Positions 36,950 to 46,046 of a DNA stretch of 64,000 nucleotides are shown one piece after another. The translations under genes and the position numbers were made by a program. The stretch is from Bifidobacterium lemurum (GTDB taxonomy: Bacteria; Actinomycetota; Actinomycetes; Actinomycetales; Bifidobacteriaceae), in assembly GCF_014898175.1 (NCBI RefSeq), contig NZ_CP062948.1, positions 930,001-994,000 on the forward strand, in the 5' to 3' direction. Each line of letters begins with the position of its first letter. Position 1 is the first letter of the stretch. Under the pieces are notes generated by a model, which did not search any database, was not told where the DNA came from, and saw only the letters and a list, made by a program, of their open reading frames with translations.

Positions 36950-37927
36950 TTAGCGCTCCTTCTTTCCCTCAACGAGTCGTTGCAGCGGACCTACCACCAG
37001 CAGCACCAATGCCATCAAAACCACAGCGAGCGCAGAAGCCAAGCCGACGCGGTTTTGCTGGAACGCCAGGCGATACACCATCACGCCAGGCACCATAGTG
37101 GACGTGCCCGGGCCACCTTGCGTAGACATAAACACGACGTCGAAGCTGGCAAGGGCCGCGACGATAGTCATCGTGAAGCACACACCGATCTGACCGCGTA
37201 GTCCAGGAATGGTAATGGAGAACAACTGCCGCCACCATCCCGCACCATCCAACGACGCGGCTTCGTACAACGACTGGTCGATGGCTCCAATACCCGAAAG
37301 CAGCAACACGATGCAGAACCCCAACTGAAGCCAGCATCCGATCACGCCCACCGCAGGCAATGCCGTACTCTGTTCGCCCAGCCATGAGCGGGTGATTCCC
37401 CCTAATCCCAGACCTTGCAGAATCTGGTTCACCGTTCCTGTATCCGCAAGCATCCAAGTCCAAGCCACGCCAGCGGCGGCACCGGGGATGATACGAGGCA
37501 AGAACAGACATACTTGGGCGACGCCTTTGCCGACTTGCGAACGCACATCCTTAATCAGCGCGGCGACTATAAGGCCCAGACACACCGGTATCACAGAGAA
37601 GAAGATAATGAGATAGAACGCATGGCCAATGCTGCCGAGGAGTTCGGAATCCGTGAACACACGAATGTAATTACCTAATCCGATGAAGGTGCTTTCATCG
37701 ATTCCATTCCAGTTGTAGAAGGAATACCACACCGTTTGAATGATTGGCCACAACTCAAAGAGTCCATAAAACAGCAATGCCGGCAAGATGAACACGTAAC
37801 CGCGAATCGCCCGCTTGACCGTCTGGGCTTTACGTCCAGGAACCGCTGCTTGACGCATGGGGGGCCGCCCCTGCCCACGTTCATTATCGTGGGCGAGGGA
37901 CGGCGCGACTGATGTCTTGGACGTCAT
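36950..37927 (-). CDS. ABC sugar importer permease (MalF type), glycan locus
   Basis: A 325-residue permease with a roughly 40-residue charged cytoplasmic N-terminus, then a first helix GYVFILPALLFYGLFELWP and the EAA loop YEAASLDGAGWWRQLF. Only three bases follow the binding-protein stop, and GGAG in that gene's last codons acts as ribosome site. No ATPase gene is in the operon. Confidence 0.92.
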   Translation of the reverse strand: MTSKTSVAPSLAHDNERGQGRPPMRQAAVPGRKAQTVKRAIRGYVFILPALLFYGLFELWPIIQTVWYSFYNWNGIDESTFIGLGNYIRVFTDSELLGSIGHAFYLIIFFSVIPVCLGLIVAALIKDVRSQVGKGVAQVCLFLPRIIPGAAAGVAWTWMLADTGTVNQILQGLGLGGITRSWLGEQSTALPAVGVIGCWLQLGFCIVLLLSGIGAIDQSLYEAASLDGAGWWRQLFSITIPGLRGQIGVCFTMTIVAALASFDVVFMSTQGGPGTSTMVPGVMVYRLAFQQNRVGLASALAVVLMALVLLVVGPLQRLVEGKKER

Positions 37928-37930
37928 CCG

Positions 37931-39250
37931 TTACTCTCCAAGCTCATCTTCATACTTCGCTTGGATGGTACTGCCGAAATCGGAGGGCTGCAACGAACCA
38001 TCAATCAGCTCCTGAACGGCCGGAATAAGAGCATTCGCCTGAATGCCTGCGGTCGAATTGTAGATATGCGTGGCGGTATTGCCACCTGCGATGAACTCGG
38101 AATAAGTCTCCAGCACGGATTGCATCACGGGATCATCACTGGTGGCTTCGCCTTCTCCCACGGGAGCATAACCATTCTCGATCATAATCTGGCGAGCCTC
38201 GTCGCTCATCAGGAAATTGATGAATGCCGCAGCGGCGTTCTTATGTTCGGCGTTGGTTGGGATGCCCCACGGAGTCGCGCCATCGAGCGCACCGCCTGAG
38301 CCCTCGCCCTCTTCGAGCGGAGGAACAGCGATGAAGCCCGCGGTATCGCCCATGGCTTCAGAGATGGACGAGGTATACCAATTACCTGCCGGGAAGAACA
38401 GGCCCTCGCCTTTGGTGAACCTGGACAGCGCGGTGGACGAATCGATGGCATTCACACCGTCGGGGAAATAGCCAGCTGCCGCCCAATCGGCGATATATTG
38501 CGCGGCCGTTGCTGTGCCGTCAGTATCGATGGTGGCACCGTCACGCTGCAAAGTGAACGCGCGAATGGCGTCGACGCCGTTCTCATTGATCAACAGACCG
38601 TCAAGAAGATGGATGACGCCCGCGTCCTTGGCATCAGCCATCATCGGCAGAACACCGGCTTCTTTAGCAATCGCCATATCTTCTTCAAGCTCCTCGATGG
38701 TCTTCGGAGCCTCGGTGATACCCAGCTCGCCCGCCAGTTCCTTGTTCCAGAAAATGCCGGTCATCGTGAATCCATCAGGGATGGCATAGCGGTCGCCCTC
38801 CCCCAGTTCCTGATCGTCATTCATGCTGTAGGTACTGGTTTGGCTCTCCGGAATGTCCCACCCGTAGGCTTCGGCGTATTCCTCAAGACTGATTACATGG
38901 CCACCACGAGCGGCAGAGCCGACATCGGTGATACGCGCGATGTCAGGAGTTTCAGAAGCGGAAATCACACGGGGCCCGTTCTGCGCGCTCACGTTGTCGG
39001 GATCATATGTGGCCGTGATGGTGATATTGGGGTATTTCGCTTCAAACGCCTCAATTAAGGCATCGTCCTTCGCCTTCAGGCCTGCGCCATCCCAAAGTTT
39101 GAGCTCGATTTGTTCATCGCCAAGATCGGTGCTGACAGCCTCATTCTGCGCGCCGTCATTCGAATTTGACGAACCTGGGCCACAAGCGGCAAGCCCAGAA
39201 GCCATGGCTACGATGACAAAGGCGGCAGCCATTCTGTTGAGATTTCGCAT
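37931..39250 (-). CDS. Substrate-binding lipoprotein, glycan locus
   Basis: A 439-residue extracellular binding lipoprotein of the family-1 sugar type. A signal peptide MRNLNRMAAAFVIVAMASG ends in lipobox LAAC, followed by a Ser/Asn/Asp-rich linker. The body has IELKLWDGAG, EAKYPNITITATYDPDNVSA and FFPAGNWYTSSI blocks. AGAGG lies 6 bases before the ATG at 39250. It is first in a four-gene operon ending with an alpha-glucosidase, and diverges from the alpha-mannosidase operon across a region with two matching operators. The ligand is unknown; an alpha-glucoside, possibly mannose- or fructose-containing, is inferred. Confidence 0.9.
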   Translation of the reverse strand: MRNLNRMAAAFVIVAMASGLAACGPGSSNSNDGAQNEAVSTDLGDEQIELKLWDGAGLKAKDDALIEAFEAKYPNITITATYDPDNVSAQNGPRVISASETPDIARITDVGSAARGGHVISLEEYAEAYGWDIPESQTSTYSMNDDQELGEGDRYAIPDGFTMTGIFWNKELAGELGITEAPKTIEELEEDMAIAKEAGVLPMMADAKDAGVIHLLDGLLINENGVDAIRAFTLQRDGATIDTDGTATAAQYIADWAAAGYFPDGVNAIDSSTALSRFTKGEGLFFPAGNWYTSSISEAMGDTAGFIAVPPLEEGEGSGGALDGATPWGIPTNAEHKNAAAAFINFLMSDEARQIMIENGYAPVGEGEATSDDPVMQSVLETYSEFIAGGNTATHIYNSTAGIQANALIPAVQELIDGSLQPSDFGSTIQAKYEDELGE

Positions 39251-39328
39251 GTTAACCTCTTTCCTTTCCGCACTGCTGTGCGATGTCTTCTTTGACAAAC
39301 ACCTATGAGTGCCGGGATTGACACATTA

Positions 39329-39504
39329 CATAAGCGTTTATGCAGCCGAGAATATCACGCCAGCAGATACTTGTCAAACCCGTTCGACACGCAGAAAAAA
39401 CGGCTATTTTGCAGCATTATGCCGGATTCTCGCAAAACCGGCACTCAAGATATCGGCACACCTACTATACTGCTAGATATTACCCCGATACCAAAGCGTT
39501 TAGC
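39329..39504. promoter_or_regulatory. Divergent control region with operators of LacI regulator 3
   Basis: CATAAGCGTTTATG (39329-39342, nearly a perfect palindrome) and CCAAAGCGTTTAGC (39491-39504) share the core AAGCGTTTA and differ from the CGTTGTCA sites of the maltodextrin regulon. One lies before each divergent operon. A TATACT -10-like box is at about 39464-39469. Confidence 0.6.
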
Positions 39505-39536
39505 ATATTGGAATGTCCCACAACAAAGGAGTTGAG

Positions 39537-42500
39537 ATGATCCTCAAACCCGAACAGCAGGTAGAACGCTGCAAGCGCGTCATGAAGGAACGCATAGAAC
39601 CGCGCATCCACCCAGTGCTTGAGCGCTGTTCCGTGAAAGCCTTCCGCAATCCCGGAGAACCGGAACCCGCCGACGATGTACTCGCTCGTGCCCAGCACGG
39701 CGCAATCCCCTTCATCGACGTCGCACAAAACGAGCCCTGGGGAACATCATGGGGCACCACATGGTTCAAAGTCACAGGGAACGCGCATCTTGACGAAGCG
39801 CAAGGCAGAGCCATCGAATTGGTGGCGCGGTTAGGCTACCTCGACGGTCCTGTCGGAGGTCAAGTGGAGGGTCTGGTATATCGCCCCGACGGCACGGTGA
39901 TTAAAGGACTGCACCCCCGCAATTTCACAATCCCTCTTGTCGACGCCGAAGGAAGGCGCGATTCGATAGTCGATGATTCCGGCAACTTCACCCTCTATAT
40001 TGAGGGAGCCTACAATCCCATGATTCCAGCTTTCCCGCAAACGAATTGGGGGAATGGTCCCACAGAGTGCGCTGATGTCAGATATGAATTCCGCGGCGTG
40101 GACGTCTGCGCCTACGAACATGAGCTGGCGGAATACCACATGGACCTCGACGCCATCAGCATGGCTTTGGAGCAACTCGACAAAGAGGGCGCCCGATATT
40201 GGCATCTCGCCAAAGCGCTGCAGCGTTCACTCAACATTTTTGACATGCGAGATCTCACAACGGTCAGACCCGCGCGGCAAGCTCTCACAGAGGTTCTCCG
40301 CGCTCCCGCCAACCATTCGTCCATTCAGCTGGCCGCCATCGGGCACGCGCATATCGATTCCGCTTGGTTGTGGCCGGTGCGAGAAACCAAGCGCAAAGTC
40401 GCCCGTACTGTGTCGAATGCGCTGCTTCTTATGGACAACGACCCTGACTACATCCATGCGATGAGTTCGGCACAACAATACGAGTGGCTTGAAGAAGCCC
40501 ATCCCGACTTGTTCGAACGCATGAAGCATCGCATTCAAGAAGGACGTTTCGTGCCCGTCGGCGCGATGTGGGTGGAGTCCGACGGTATGATTCCCACAGG
40601 GGAATCACTGATTCGACAAATCTCATTCGGGAAACGGTACTACCGAGAGAAACTCAACTGCGACACAGACATCATCTGGCTGCCGGACAGCTTCGGGTAT
40701 ACCGGCGCGTTCCCTCAAATTGCCCGTCGCGCAGGATATCGATATTTCCTGACACAGAAGATATCATGGAACGACACCACACGACTCCCCCACCACTCCT
40801 TTATGTGGGAAGGAATCGACGGATCGCGTATCTTCACGCACTTTCCTCCGGCTGACACCTATGGGGCGTTCGTCACCGCCCAAGAACTGGACTATGCCCA
40901 ACGAAACTTCAAGGACAAAGATCTTTCTTCGCGCGGAGCCTTGCTCTTCGGATATGGAGACGGAGGCGGCGGAGTGCCTCGCGAAATGGCCGGGAGGGTG
41001 CGTCGATACCGCGATTTCGAAGGTCTGCCGCGCACTGAATATATGTCCCCAAAAGCCTTCTTCGATACCGCATACCAAGAAATGCGCGATGAGGCAGGCG
41101 ACGAATTCCCCGTATGGAAAGGCGAACTGTACCTTGAACTGCATCGCGCCACGCTAACCGCGCAGCAGGCGATGAAACGCGGCTGCCGACTTACGGAGTC
41201 CATGCTTCGCGCCGCGGAGTATCTATGCGCCATGGCCGCTTTATACCAGGATGATTATACTTATCCCGTAGATGAGTTCACATCGATTTGGAAGCAGCTG
41301 CTACTCAACCAGTTCCATGACATTCTTCCCGGCTCAGGCATTGCGTGGCTGTACAGGCAGGCACGGGACGAATACTCACGCGACCTGCGAAGGTTGCACC
41401 GACTATGTGCCGACGCAGCCATAGCGCTAAGCAAGGCCTTGCCGCAGGCTAAGATCCTGACGCGAGGACGCATATCCCCCTTCTCAGCCCAGAAAGAAGA
41501 TGACCTTGCATGGCGAACCGTTCCCACAACCGTCACGACTCCCACCACACCAGTCACGATGCGTCCTCATGACGAGGGGTACGAAATCGACAATGGATTG
41601 CTTCGCGCCATCATCAGTTCCGATGGCGCGGTCACTTCCCTGTATGACATCGCAGCTGATCGCGAAATCATCCCGCAAGATACACGCATGGGACAGTACG
41701 AACTACTGAAGGACGAGCCCAGCGTATTCGACGCTTGGGATATCGAGCGCGACGCGTTTATCACAGCCAAACCCGTATCCGGAGGCCGACTGATATCGGC
41801 GAGGATCGACGGAACAGGCGCTGCCACTGTCCGATCTGAAATCCACGTGGAAGCAACCACCATCATCACGGATATCACATTACGTCCTGGATCGAGGCAG
41901 ATGGACTTTCATACACATGTGGACTGGCATACACAGGAGCAATTCCTCAAAGTGGACATTCCCATCGCCATTGAAACCACACGAGCAATCTATGACTGCC
42001 AATACGGTCTCACCGAACGACCAATCCAAAAGAACACCGTGCGCGACGAAGCAATGTTCGAAAGCTGCAGTCATCGGTTTATCCACATCACGGACCATCA
42101 ATATGCAACTGGGGTGGTCAATGCGTCCACTTATGGATCAGACGTGTCACCCATTCACGGCTCCCAACCCGGCACTATGGTCCGGCTTTCTCTGCTCAGC
42201 GGGTCCTGCGCGCCAGATCCGCAAGCGGACCAAGGCGAGCATGATTTCGATTGGGCTGTTGTCCCGTCTTATAGCTTGGAGGCAACAATCGCATCCGCAT
42301 ACACGTTAAATGCGCCCGTCATCGAGAATCTTCCAGAGATGTCCTCTCCTGTACGCATCTCATGCGCCGAAGGAACTGCGATCATCGACTGGATCAAACT
42401 GGCCGATGACGGATCTGGCGACCTCATCGTCCGCTTGTACGAAGCCGTCGGTGCAACAGTCCGCGCCACCTTGCAAACATACGGGCCTCTCGCCGATGCG

Positions 42501-42653
42501 GTCGTATCGGAAACCAATGAGCTGGAAGAGGGCATCCGATATACAGACGAACCTACAGCTTTGCAAGAGGACGGCATCCACGCGGATGGCGCACCACTCA
42601 CACTGAGACCGTTCCAGCTGGCAACGCTTCGCATCACTCCGACATCAAGATAG
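39537..42653 (+). CDS. Alpha-mannosidase (GH38)
   Basis: A large cytoplasmic alpha-mannosidase of 1038 residues. The metal-site motif GHAHIDSAWLW places His272 and Asp274; the nucleophile Asp384 is in WLPDSFGYTGAFPQI; GYGDGGGG and ELYLELHRATLTAQQAMKRG follow. The C-terminal beta domains run to the end. Length matches full bacterial GH38 enzymes. AAAGGAG lies 5 bases before the ATG at 39537; an ATG at 39513 is not supported. No signal peptide, so the substrate must be imported. It leads an operon with LacI regulator 3 and a GH172 enzyme, and diverges from an importer operon with the same operator type. Confidence 0.94.
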   Translation: MILKPEQQVERCKRVMKERIEPRIHPVLERCSVKAFRNPGEPEPADDVLARAQHGAIPFIDVAQNEPWGTSWGTTWFKVTGNAHLDEAQGRAIELVARLGYLDGPVGGQVEGLVYRPDGTVIKGLHPRNFTIPLVDAEGRRDSIVDDSGNFTLYIEGAYNPMIPAFPQTNWGNGPTECADVRYEFRGVDVCAYEHELAEYHMDLDAISMALEQLDKEGARYWHLAKALQRSLNIFDMRDLTTVRPARQALTEVLRAPANHSSIQLAAIGHAHIDSAWLWPVRETKRKVARTVSNALLLMDNDPDYIHAMSSAQQYEWLEEAHPDLFERMKHRIQEGRFVPVGAMWVESDGMIPTGESLIRQISFGKRYYREKLNCDTDIIWLPDSFGYTGAFPQIARRAGYRYFLTQKISWNDTTRLPHHSFMWEGIDGSRIFTHFPPADTYGAFVTAQELDYAQRNFKDKDLSSRGALLFGYGDGGGGVPREMAGRVRRYRDFEGLPRTEYMSPKAFFDTAYQEMRDEAGDEFPVWKGELYLELHRATLTAQQAMKRGCRLTESMLRAAEYLCAMAALYQDDYTYPVDEFTSIWKQLLLNQFHDILPGSGIAWLYRQARDEYSRDLRRLHRLCADAAIALSKALPQAKILTRGRISPFSAQKEDDLAWRTVPTTVTTPTTPVTMRPHDEGYEIDNGLLRAIISSDGAVTSLYDIAADREIIPQDTRMGQYELLKDEPSVFDAWDIERDAFITAKPVSGGRLISARIDGTGAATVRSEIHVEATTIITDITLRPGSRQMDFHTHVDWHTQEQFLKVDIPIAIETTRAIYDCQYGLTERPIQKNTVRDEAMFESCSHRFIHITDHQYATGVVNASTYGSDVSPIHGSQPGTMVRLSLLSGSCAPDPQADQGEHDFDWAVVPSYSLEATIASAYTLNAPVIENLPEMSSPVRISCAEGTAIIDWIKLADDGSGDLIVRLYEAVGATVRATLQTYGPLADAVVSETNELEEGIRYTDEPTALQEDGIHADGAPLTLRPFQLATLRITPTSR

Positions 42654-42666
42654 TCACCAAGCCCCA

Positions 42667-42703
42667 GCGCTCATCGGCGGTGTTGCCGCGCCCCGATGAG
42701 CGC
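42667..42703 (+). terminator. Hairpin between alpha-mannosidase and LacI regulator 3
   Basis: GCGCTCATCGG (42667-42677) pairs perfectly with CCGATGAGCGC (42693-42703). No T run follows, so it may be a partial terminator or an RNA-stabilising hairpin that lowers expression of the downstream genes. Confidence 0.6.
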
Positions 42704-42788
42704 ACACTTGCTAACCTATTGGAAGGAGACAGACACGTGTCCAGCCGCCGTAACGATGCGGACGGATGATGACATAAGGGAAAGAACG

Positions 42789-43802
42789 ATGAAAAAAGCG
42801 ACGATAGAGGATGTGGCGCTGAAGGCAGGCGTTTCGACGTTCACTGTTTCAAGGGCGCTGCGCGATAAAGAGCATGTCGCCCCGGCTACGAAACAGCGTG
42901 TCATCGAAGCCGCGAAAGCGCTCAACTACACCATATCGCGGTCCGCCACCGCACTTGCCAGTGGATGCACACGGCGAATCGCGCTGCTAGTATGCGAATC
43001 CATAGCGGCTTGGTTCAATGGAGAGATTCAGGAGGGCATCTACGATGTGCTCAGCCAAAACAAATACGATCTTCTCATTTATCGAGCCAGCAACGAAACC
43101 GAACGGCGGCACTTCTTTGACAATCTGCCGGCCGACCGCAATGCGGACGCTTTAATCGTATCGTTCTCACTCACCGATGACGAGCAGCATGCCGTCTCAT
43201 CAATGGGCATGCCAATCGTGACTATTAACGCGCTCAACCAGGATTACTGCCACGGATCGGTACGTATAGACGATATGCAGGCCGAGGGAGACGCGATTCG
43301 ATATCTTTCCGCGCTTGGCCATGCCAAATTTTGTTTTGTGGACAGGCCTTCACATCCATGGGGCCAGGATAACCGTATCGACGGCTATCGAAACACTGTC
43401 TTCTCTCTCGGCCTTACCGATTGCGGCACCTTTGAACTCACGAGCGACCCGGATCGTCCCGCAAAACACGCAACCGCGCAAATCCTCGCACTGCCACAAA
43501 GACCAACCGCCATCTGCGGCTGGTCGGATGACTGCGCCTTCGCCATCGTTCATGAACTCCGACGTGTTGGCATCCGGGTGCCGGATGACATGTCGGTTAT
43601 CGGCTTTGATGCGATCCCATCTTATCGTCTCGCTGGGCTGACATCAGTAATGCAACCGGCACACGACATCGGACGCATTGCCGCACAGAAAATACTGGAT
43701 CTGCTCGAAGGACGCCAGCTAGAGACTCCCCACACCATCGTTCCCACTCAACTCATACCCGGTGACACCACCGGTCCTGCCCCGCAACGCGACGCCAACT
43801 GA
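42789..43802 (+). CDS. LacI-family regulator 3 (glycan locus)
   Basis: A 337-residue LacI regulator: helix-turn-helix TIEDVALKAGVSTFTVSRAL, hinge SRSATALASG, then a sugar-binding domain with DDMSVIGFDAIPSYRLAGLT. It shares overall layout with the two maltodextrin regulators (ADRNADALIV against VRRNADAVIV) but is clearly more distant, in line with its different operators (core AAGCGTTTA). The ATG at 42789 follows AGGGAAAG. A strong Shine-Dalgarno 60 bases upstream (GGAAGGAG, 42721-42728) is not used by this frame. Likely controls both arms of the divergent locus. Confidence 0.9.
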   Translation: MKKATIEDVALKAGVSTFTVSRALRDKEHVAPATKQRVIEAAKALNYTISRSATALASGCTRRIALLVCESIAAWFNGEIQEGIYDVLSQNKYDLLIYRASNETERRHFFDNLPADRNADALIVSFSLTDDEQHAVSSMGMPIVTINALNQDYCHGSVRIDDMQAEGDAIRYLSALGHAKFCFVDRPSHPWGQDNRIDGYRNTVFSLGLTDCGTFELTSDPDRPAKHATAQILALPQRPTAICGWSDDCAFAIVHELRRVGIRVPDDMSVIGFDAIPSYRLAGLTSVMQPAHDIGRIAAQKILDLLEGRQLETPHTIVPTQLIPGDTTGPAPQRDAN

Positions 43803-43863
43803 AGAGACTGATCATATGACAGAGAGCTCTCATATGGACCATCAATCAGCAACGAGGAGAACC

Positions 43864-44961
43864 ATGCATAATATCCTTGACCTCACCAAAACCCAGCCTT
43901 TTGTCTCCCGTGCCATCAACGCAGAAAATCCCCATGGTAAACCGGGACAGGCAGCGATGACTCCCAGCATTCTAGGACCAAGTCGTAAAGGCTCACCCGC
44001 TTTGCGTAACATCGCCCCCGGAACCACAGTGACGCTTGCGGATATCTCAGGATCAGGAGAAATAAGCCATATATGGTTCACCCTGGACGAGCGAACCACC
44101 GATGCCGACTGTTTCGTTCTACGAGATCTCGTATTACGAATGTATTGGGATGACGAAACCGAACCAAGCGTCGAATGTCCAATCGGAGACTTCTTCTGCT
44201 GTGGATTTGGACGCGCCACCACCATAACCTCAATCCCAGTGGTGTCATTGCCCACACGCGGTCTCAACAGCTACTGGCCGATGCCATTTCGTTCGCACGC
44301 ACGCATCACAGTGGAGAATCAGCATCCTAACCCTATTCCCGACCTGTTCTACCAAATTGACTACAGGCTATATGATGAGCCGCTAGCGGAGAACACGACG
44401 ATGTTTCATGCGCAATGGCGGAGACAGAACCCAACACAGCCTGCAGAAGATTATGTGATATTGGACGGCGTCCATGGCAGCGGACATTACGCGGGCACAT
44501 ACCTAGCCCTGACCACGCTGGAACGCCACTGGTGGGGGGAGGGAGAAGTCAAATTCTACATCGACGAAGACACGAATTACCCCACTATCTGCAGCACCGG
44601 AACCGAGGATTATTTCGGAGGAGCCTGGAGTTTCGCCCGCCAACAAGATGGGCACACCGAAGAACAAACTTTCAGCACATCTTACCTAGGGTACCCTTAC
44701 TATTCACGCCATGACGAGCTCATCCACAACAATTATCACAACGATGACATACCGCCACAAAGAGGGCTCTACCGCTGGCATATACCCGATCCAATCGTTT
44801 TCCGAACCAATTTGAAAGTAACATTGCAACAAATTGGCTCAGCATACCGTGGTGCGTTCGAGCGCAGCGACGATGTTGCGACTGTTGCATATTGGTATCA
44901 GCAAGAGCCTCATTCGGCCTTCCCGAGTCTTGACGCCGCCGAGCAACGCTGGCCGCGCTGA
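43864..44961 (+). CDS. GH172 (DUF2961) glycoside hydrolase
   Basis: A 365-residue protein of the DUF2961 family, now GH172. Characterised members include a Bifidobacterium dentium alpha-D-fructofuranosidase acting on difructose dianhydride I and alpha-D-arabinofuranosidases. Family features: SRAINAENPHGKPGQAAM at the start, DISGSGEISHIWFTL, CPIGDFFCCGFG and ICSTGTEDYFGGAWSF. GH172 acidic catalytic residues are expected in the last block (Glu in GTEDYFGG). GAGGAG before the ATG at 43864 decides the start; in-frame ATGs at 43816 and 43834 lack such a site. No signal peptide, so it is intracellular. Which furanoside it cleaves here cannot be told. Confidence 0.88.
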   Translation: MHNILDLTKTQPFVSRAINAENPHGKPGQAAMTPSILGPSRKGSPALRNIAPGTTVTLADISGSGEISHIWFTLDERTTDADCFVLRDLVLRMYWDDETEPSVECPIGDFFCCGFGRATTITSIPVVSLPTRGLNSYWPMPFRSHARITVENQHPNPIPDLFYQIDYRLYDEPLAENTTMFHAQWRRQNPTQPAEDYVILDGVHGSGHYAGTYLALTTLERHWWGEGEVKFYIDEDTNYPTICSTGTEDYFGGAWSFARQQDGHTEEQTFSTSYLGYPYYSRHDELIHNNYHNDDIPPQRGLYRWHIPDPIVFRTNLKVTLQQIGSAYRGAFERSDDVATVAYWYQQEPHSAFPSLDAAEQRWPR

Positions 44962-44983
44962 CTCCATGAACCACTTGTCAAAA

Positions 44984-45011
44984 GGGGAAGCTCGATGTAA
45001 CGAGCTTCCCC
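44984..45011 (+). terminator. Intrinsic hairpin after the GH172 gene
   Basis: GGGGAAGCTCG (44984-44994) pairs with CGAGCTTCCCC (45001-45011), loop ATGTAA. Confidence 0.8.
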
Positions 45012-45063
45012 TAGGTGAGGCGAGCAGCTTACCGCGAAGAGCGAATCATTGACGGTGACTGCA

Positions 45064-45155
45064 ATTATGGACCGCCTCTGGCGGGCTCAATGCTACCTTC
45101 GCTCGGCTATCGCCTCGCTCAGGCGGTGCCTATGAACAGTCCACAGGACTGTTCA
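45064..45155. repeat. Dispersed palindromic element, diverged copy
   Basis: It has the same order of parts as 8684-8800: ACCGCCTCTGGCGG, CTCAATGCTACCTTCGCT, a CTCAGGCGG block and a terminal hairpin TGAACAGTCC-ACA-GGACTGTTCA (45133-45155), which ends at the stop codon of the permease. Confidence 0.65.
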
Positions 45156-46028
45156 CTTCACGGCACCGCGCATCACGCCACCAACGACCCACTTTTGGGC
45201 GAAGATGTAGACGACTAGGACGGGGGCCATGGCCATGAGGTAGCTGGAGAACGCCATCGGGTAGTTGGTGGCGAACTGCGAGCTGAACACGTACTGGGCC
45301 AGCGGGATCGTCTGGTTGCTCTGGTCGGTGAGCACGATCAACGGCAGCAGGAAGTCGTTCCACGCCCACAGGCAGGTGGTGATCGCGATGGTGGCGTTGA
45401 TCGGTCCCATCAGCGGGAAGATGATCTGCCAGAAGATGCGCCAGGTGCTGGCGCCGTCCATGCGGGCGGCCTCCTCCAGGGAGACGGGGATCGACTTGAT
45501 GAAGCCGGTGGCGATGAACAGGTTCGTGCCGAGGCCGAGGATCGTGTACAGCACGATCAGGCCGAGCTGGTTGTCCAGATGCAGCGTGCCCATCTGCTTG
45601 GCGATCGGCAGCATCACCACGGAGAACGGCACGAACATGGCCAGGATGAAGAAGTAGTACAGGAAGCGGAAGAACCGCTTGTCCTGGTTGCGCGCCACGG
45701 CGTAGGCCACGAAGGTGTTGGTGATCAGGGTGAGCACCACCGCGGCGACCGTGATGATCGCGGAGTTGAGCGCCGCCTTGGGGTAGTTCACCTTGTCGGA
45801 GGCGTCGAGGAAGTTATGCCATTCCCAGCTGGTCGGCAGGGCGAAGGTGCCGGCCTCGGCCGGGGTTTTCAGCGCCGTGACGATGGTGAAGTACAGCGGG
45901 ATCAGAATGGTCAGGGACAGGACGGCGACGACGGCGGTGAGCCACCAGTTGATGTTGCGGTCCTTGCGGAATTTGAGGTTCTTCGGCTCCGTGGCGGAGA
46001 CGACGGAGGTGTTGGTTGCGCTGGTCAT
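45153..46028 (-). CDS. ABC sugar importer permease (MalG type), raffinose-type locus
   Basis: A 291-residue permease with a charged N-terminus, six hydrophobic helices, the EAA loop EEAARMDGASTWRIF and C-terminal GGVMRGAVK. It is 18 bases after the MalF-type subunit and last in a three-gene operon led by a binding protein. The neighbouring ROK regulator and GH36 alpha-galactosidase point to raffinose or melibiose-type alpha-galactosides. Confidence 0.91.
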   Translation of the reverse strand: MTSATNTSVVSATEPKNLKFRKDRNINWWLTAVVAVLSLTILIPLYFTIVTALKTPAEAGTFALPTSWEWHNFLDASDKVNYPKAALNSAIITVAAVVLTLITNTFVAYAVARNQDKRFFRFLYYFFILAMFVPFSVVMLPIAKQMGTLHLDNQLGLIVLYTILGLGTNLFIATGFIKSIPVSLEEAARMDGASTWRIFWQIIFPLMGPINATIAITTCLWAWNDFLLPLIVLTDQSNQTIPLAQYVFSSQFATNYPMAFSSYLMAMAPVLVVYIFAQKWVVGGVMRGAVK

Positions 46029-46046
46029 AATGCTTACCCTCTACTC

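Noticed and set aside
42696..42788. Longer start for LacI regulator 3
   Set aside because: The extra residues do not resemble LacI proteins, and the helix-turn-helix begins right after the ATG at 42789.
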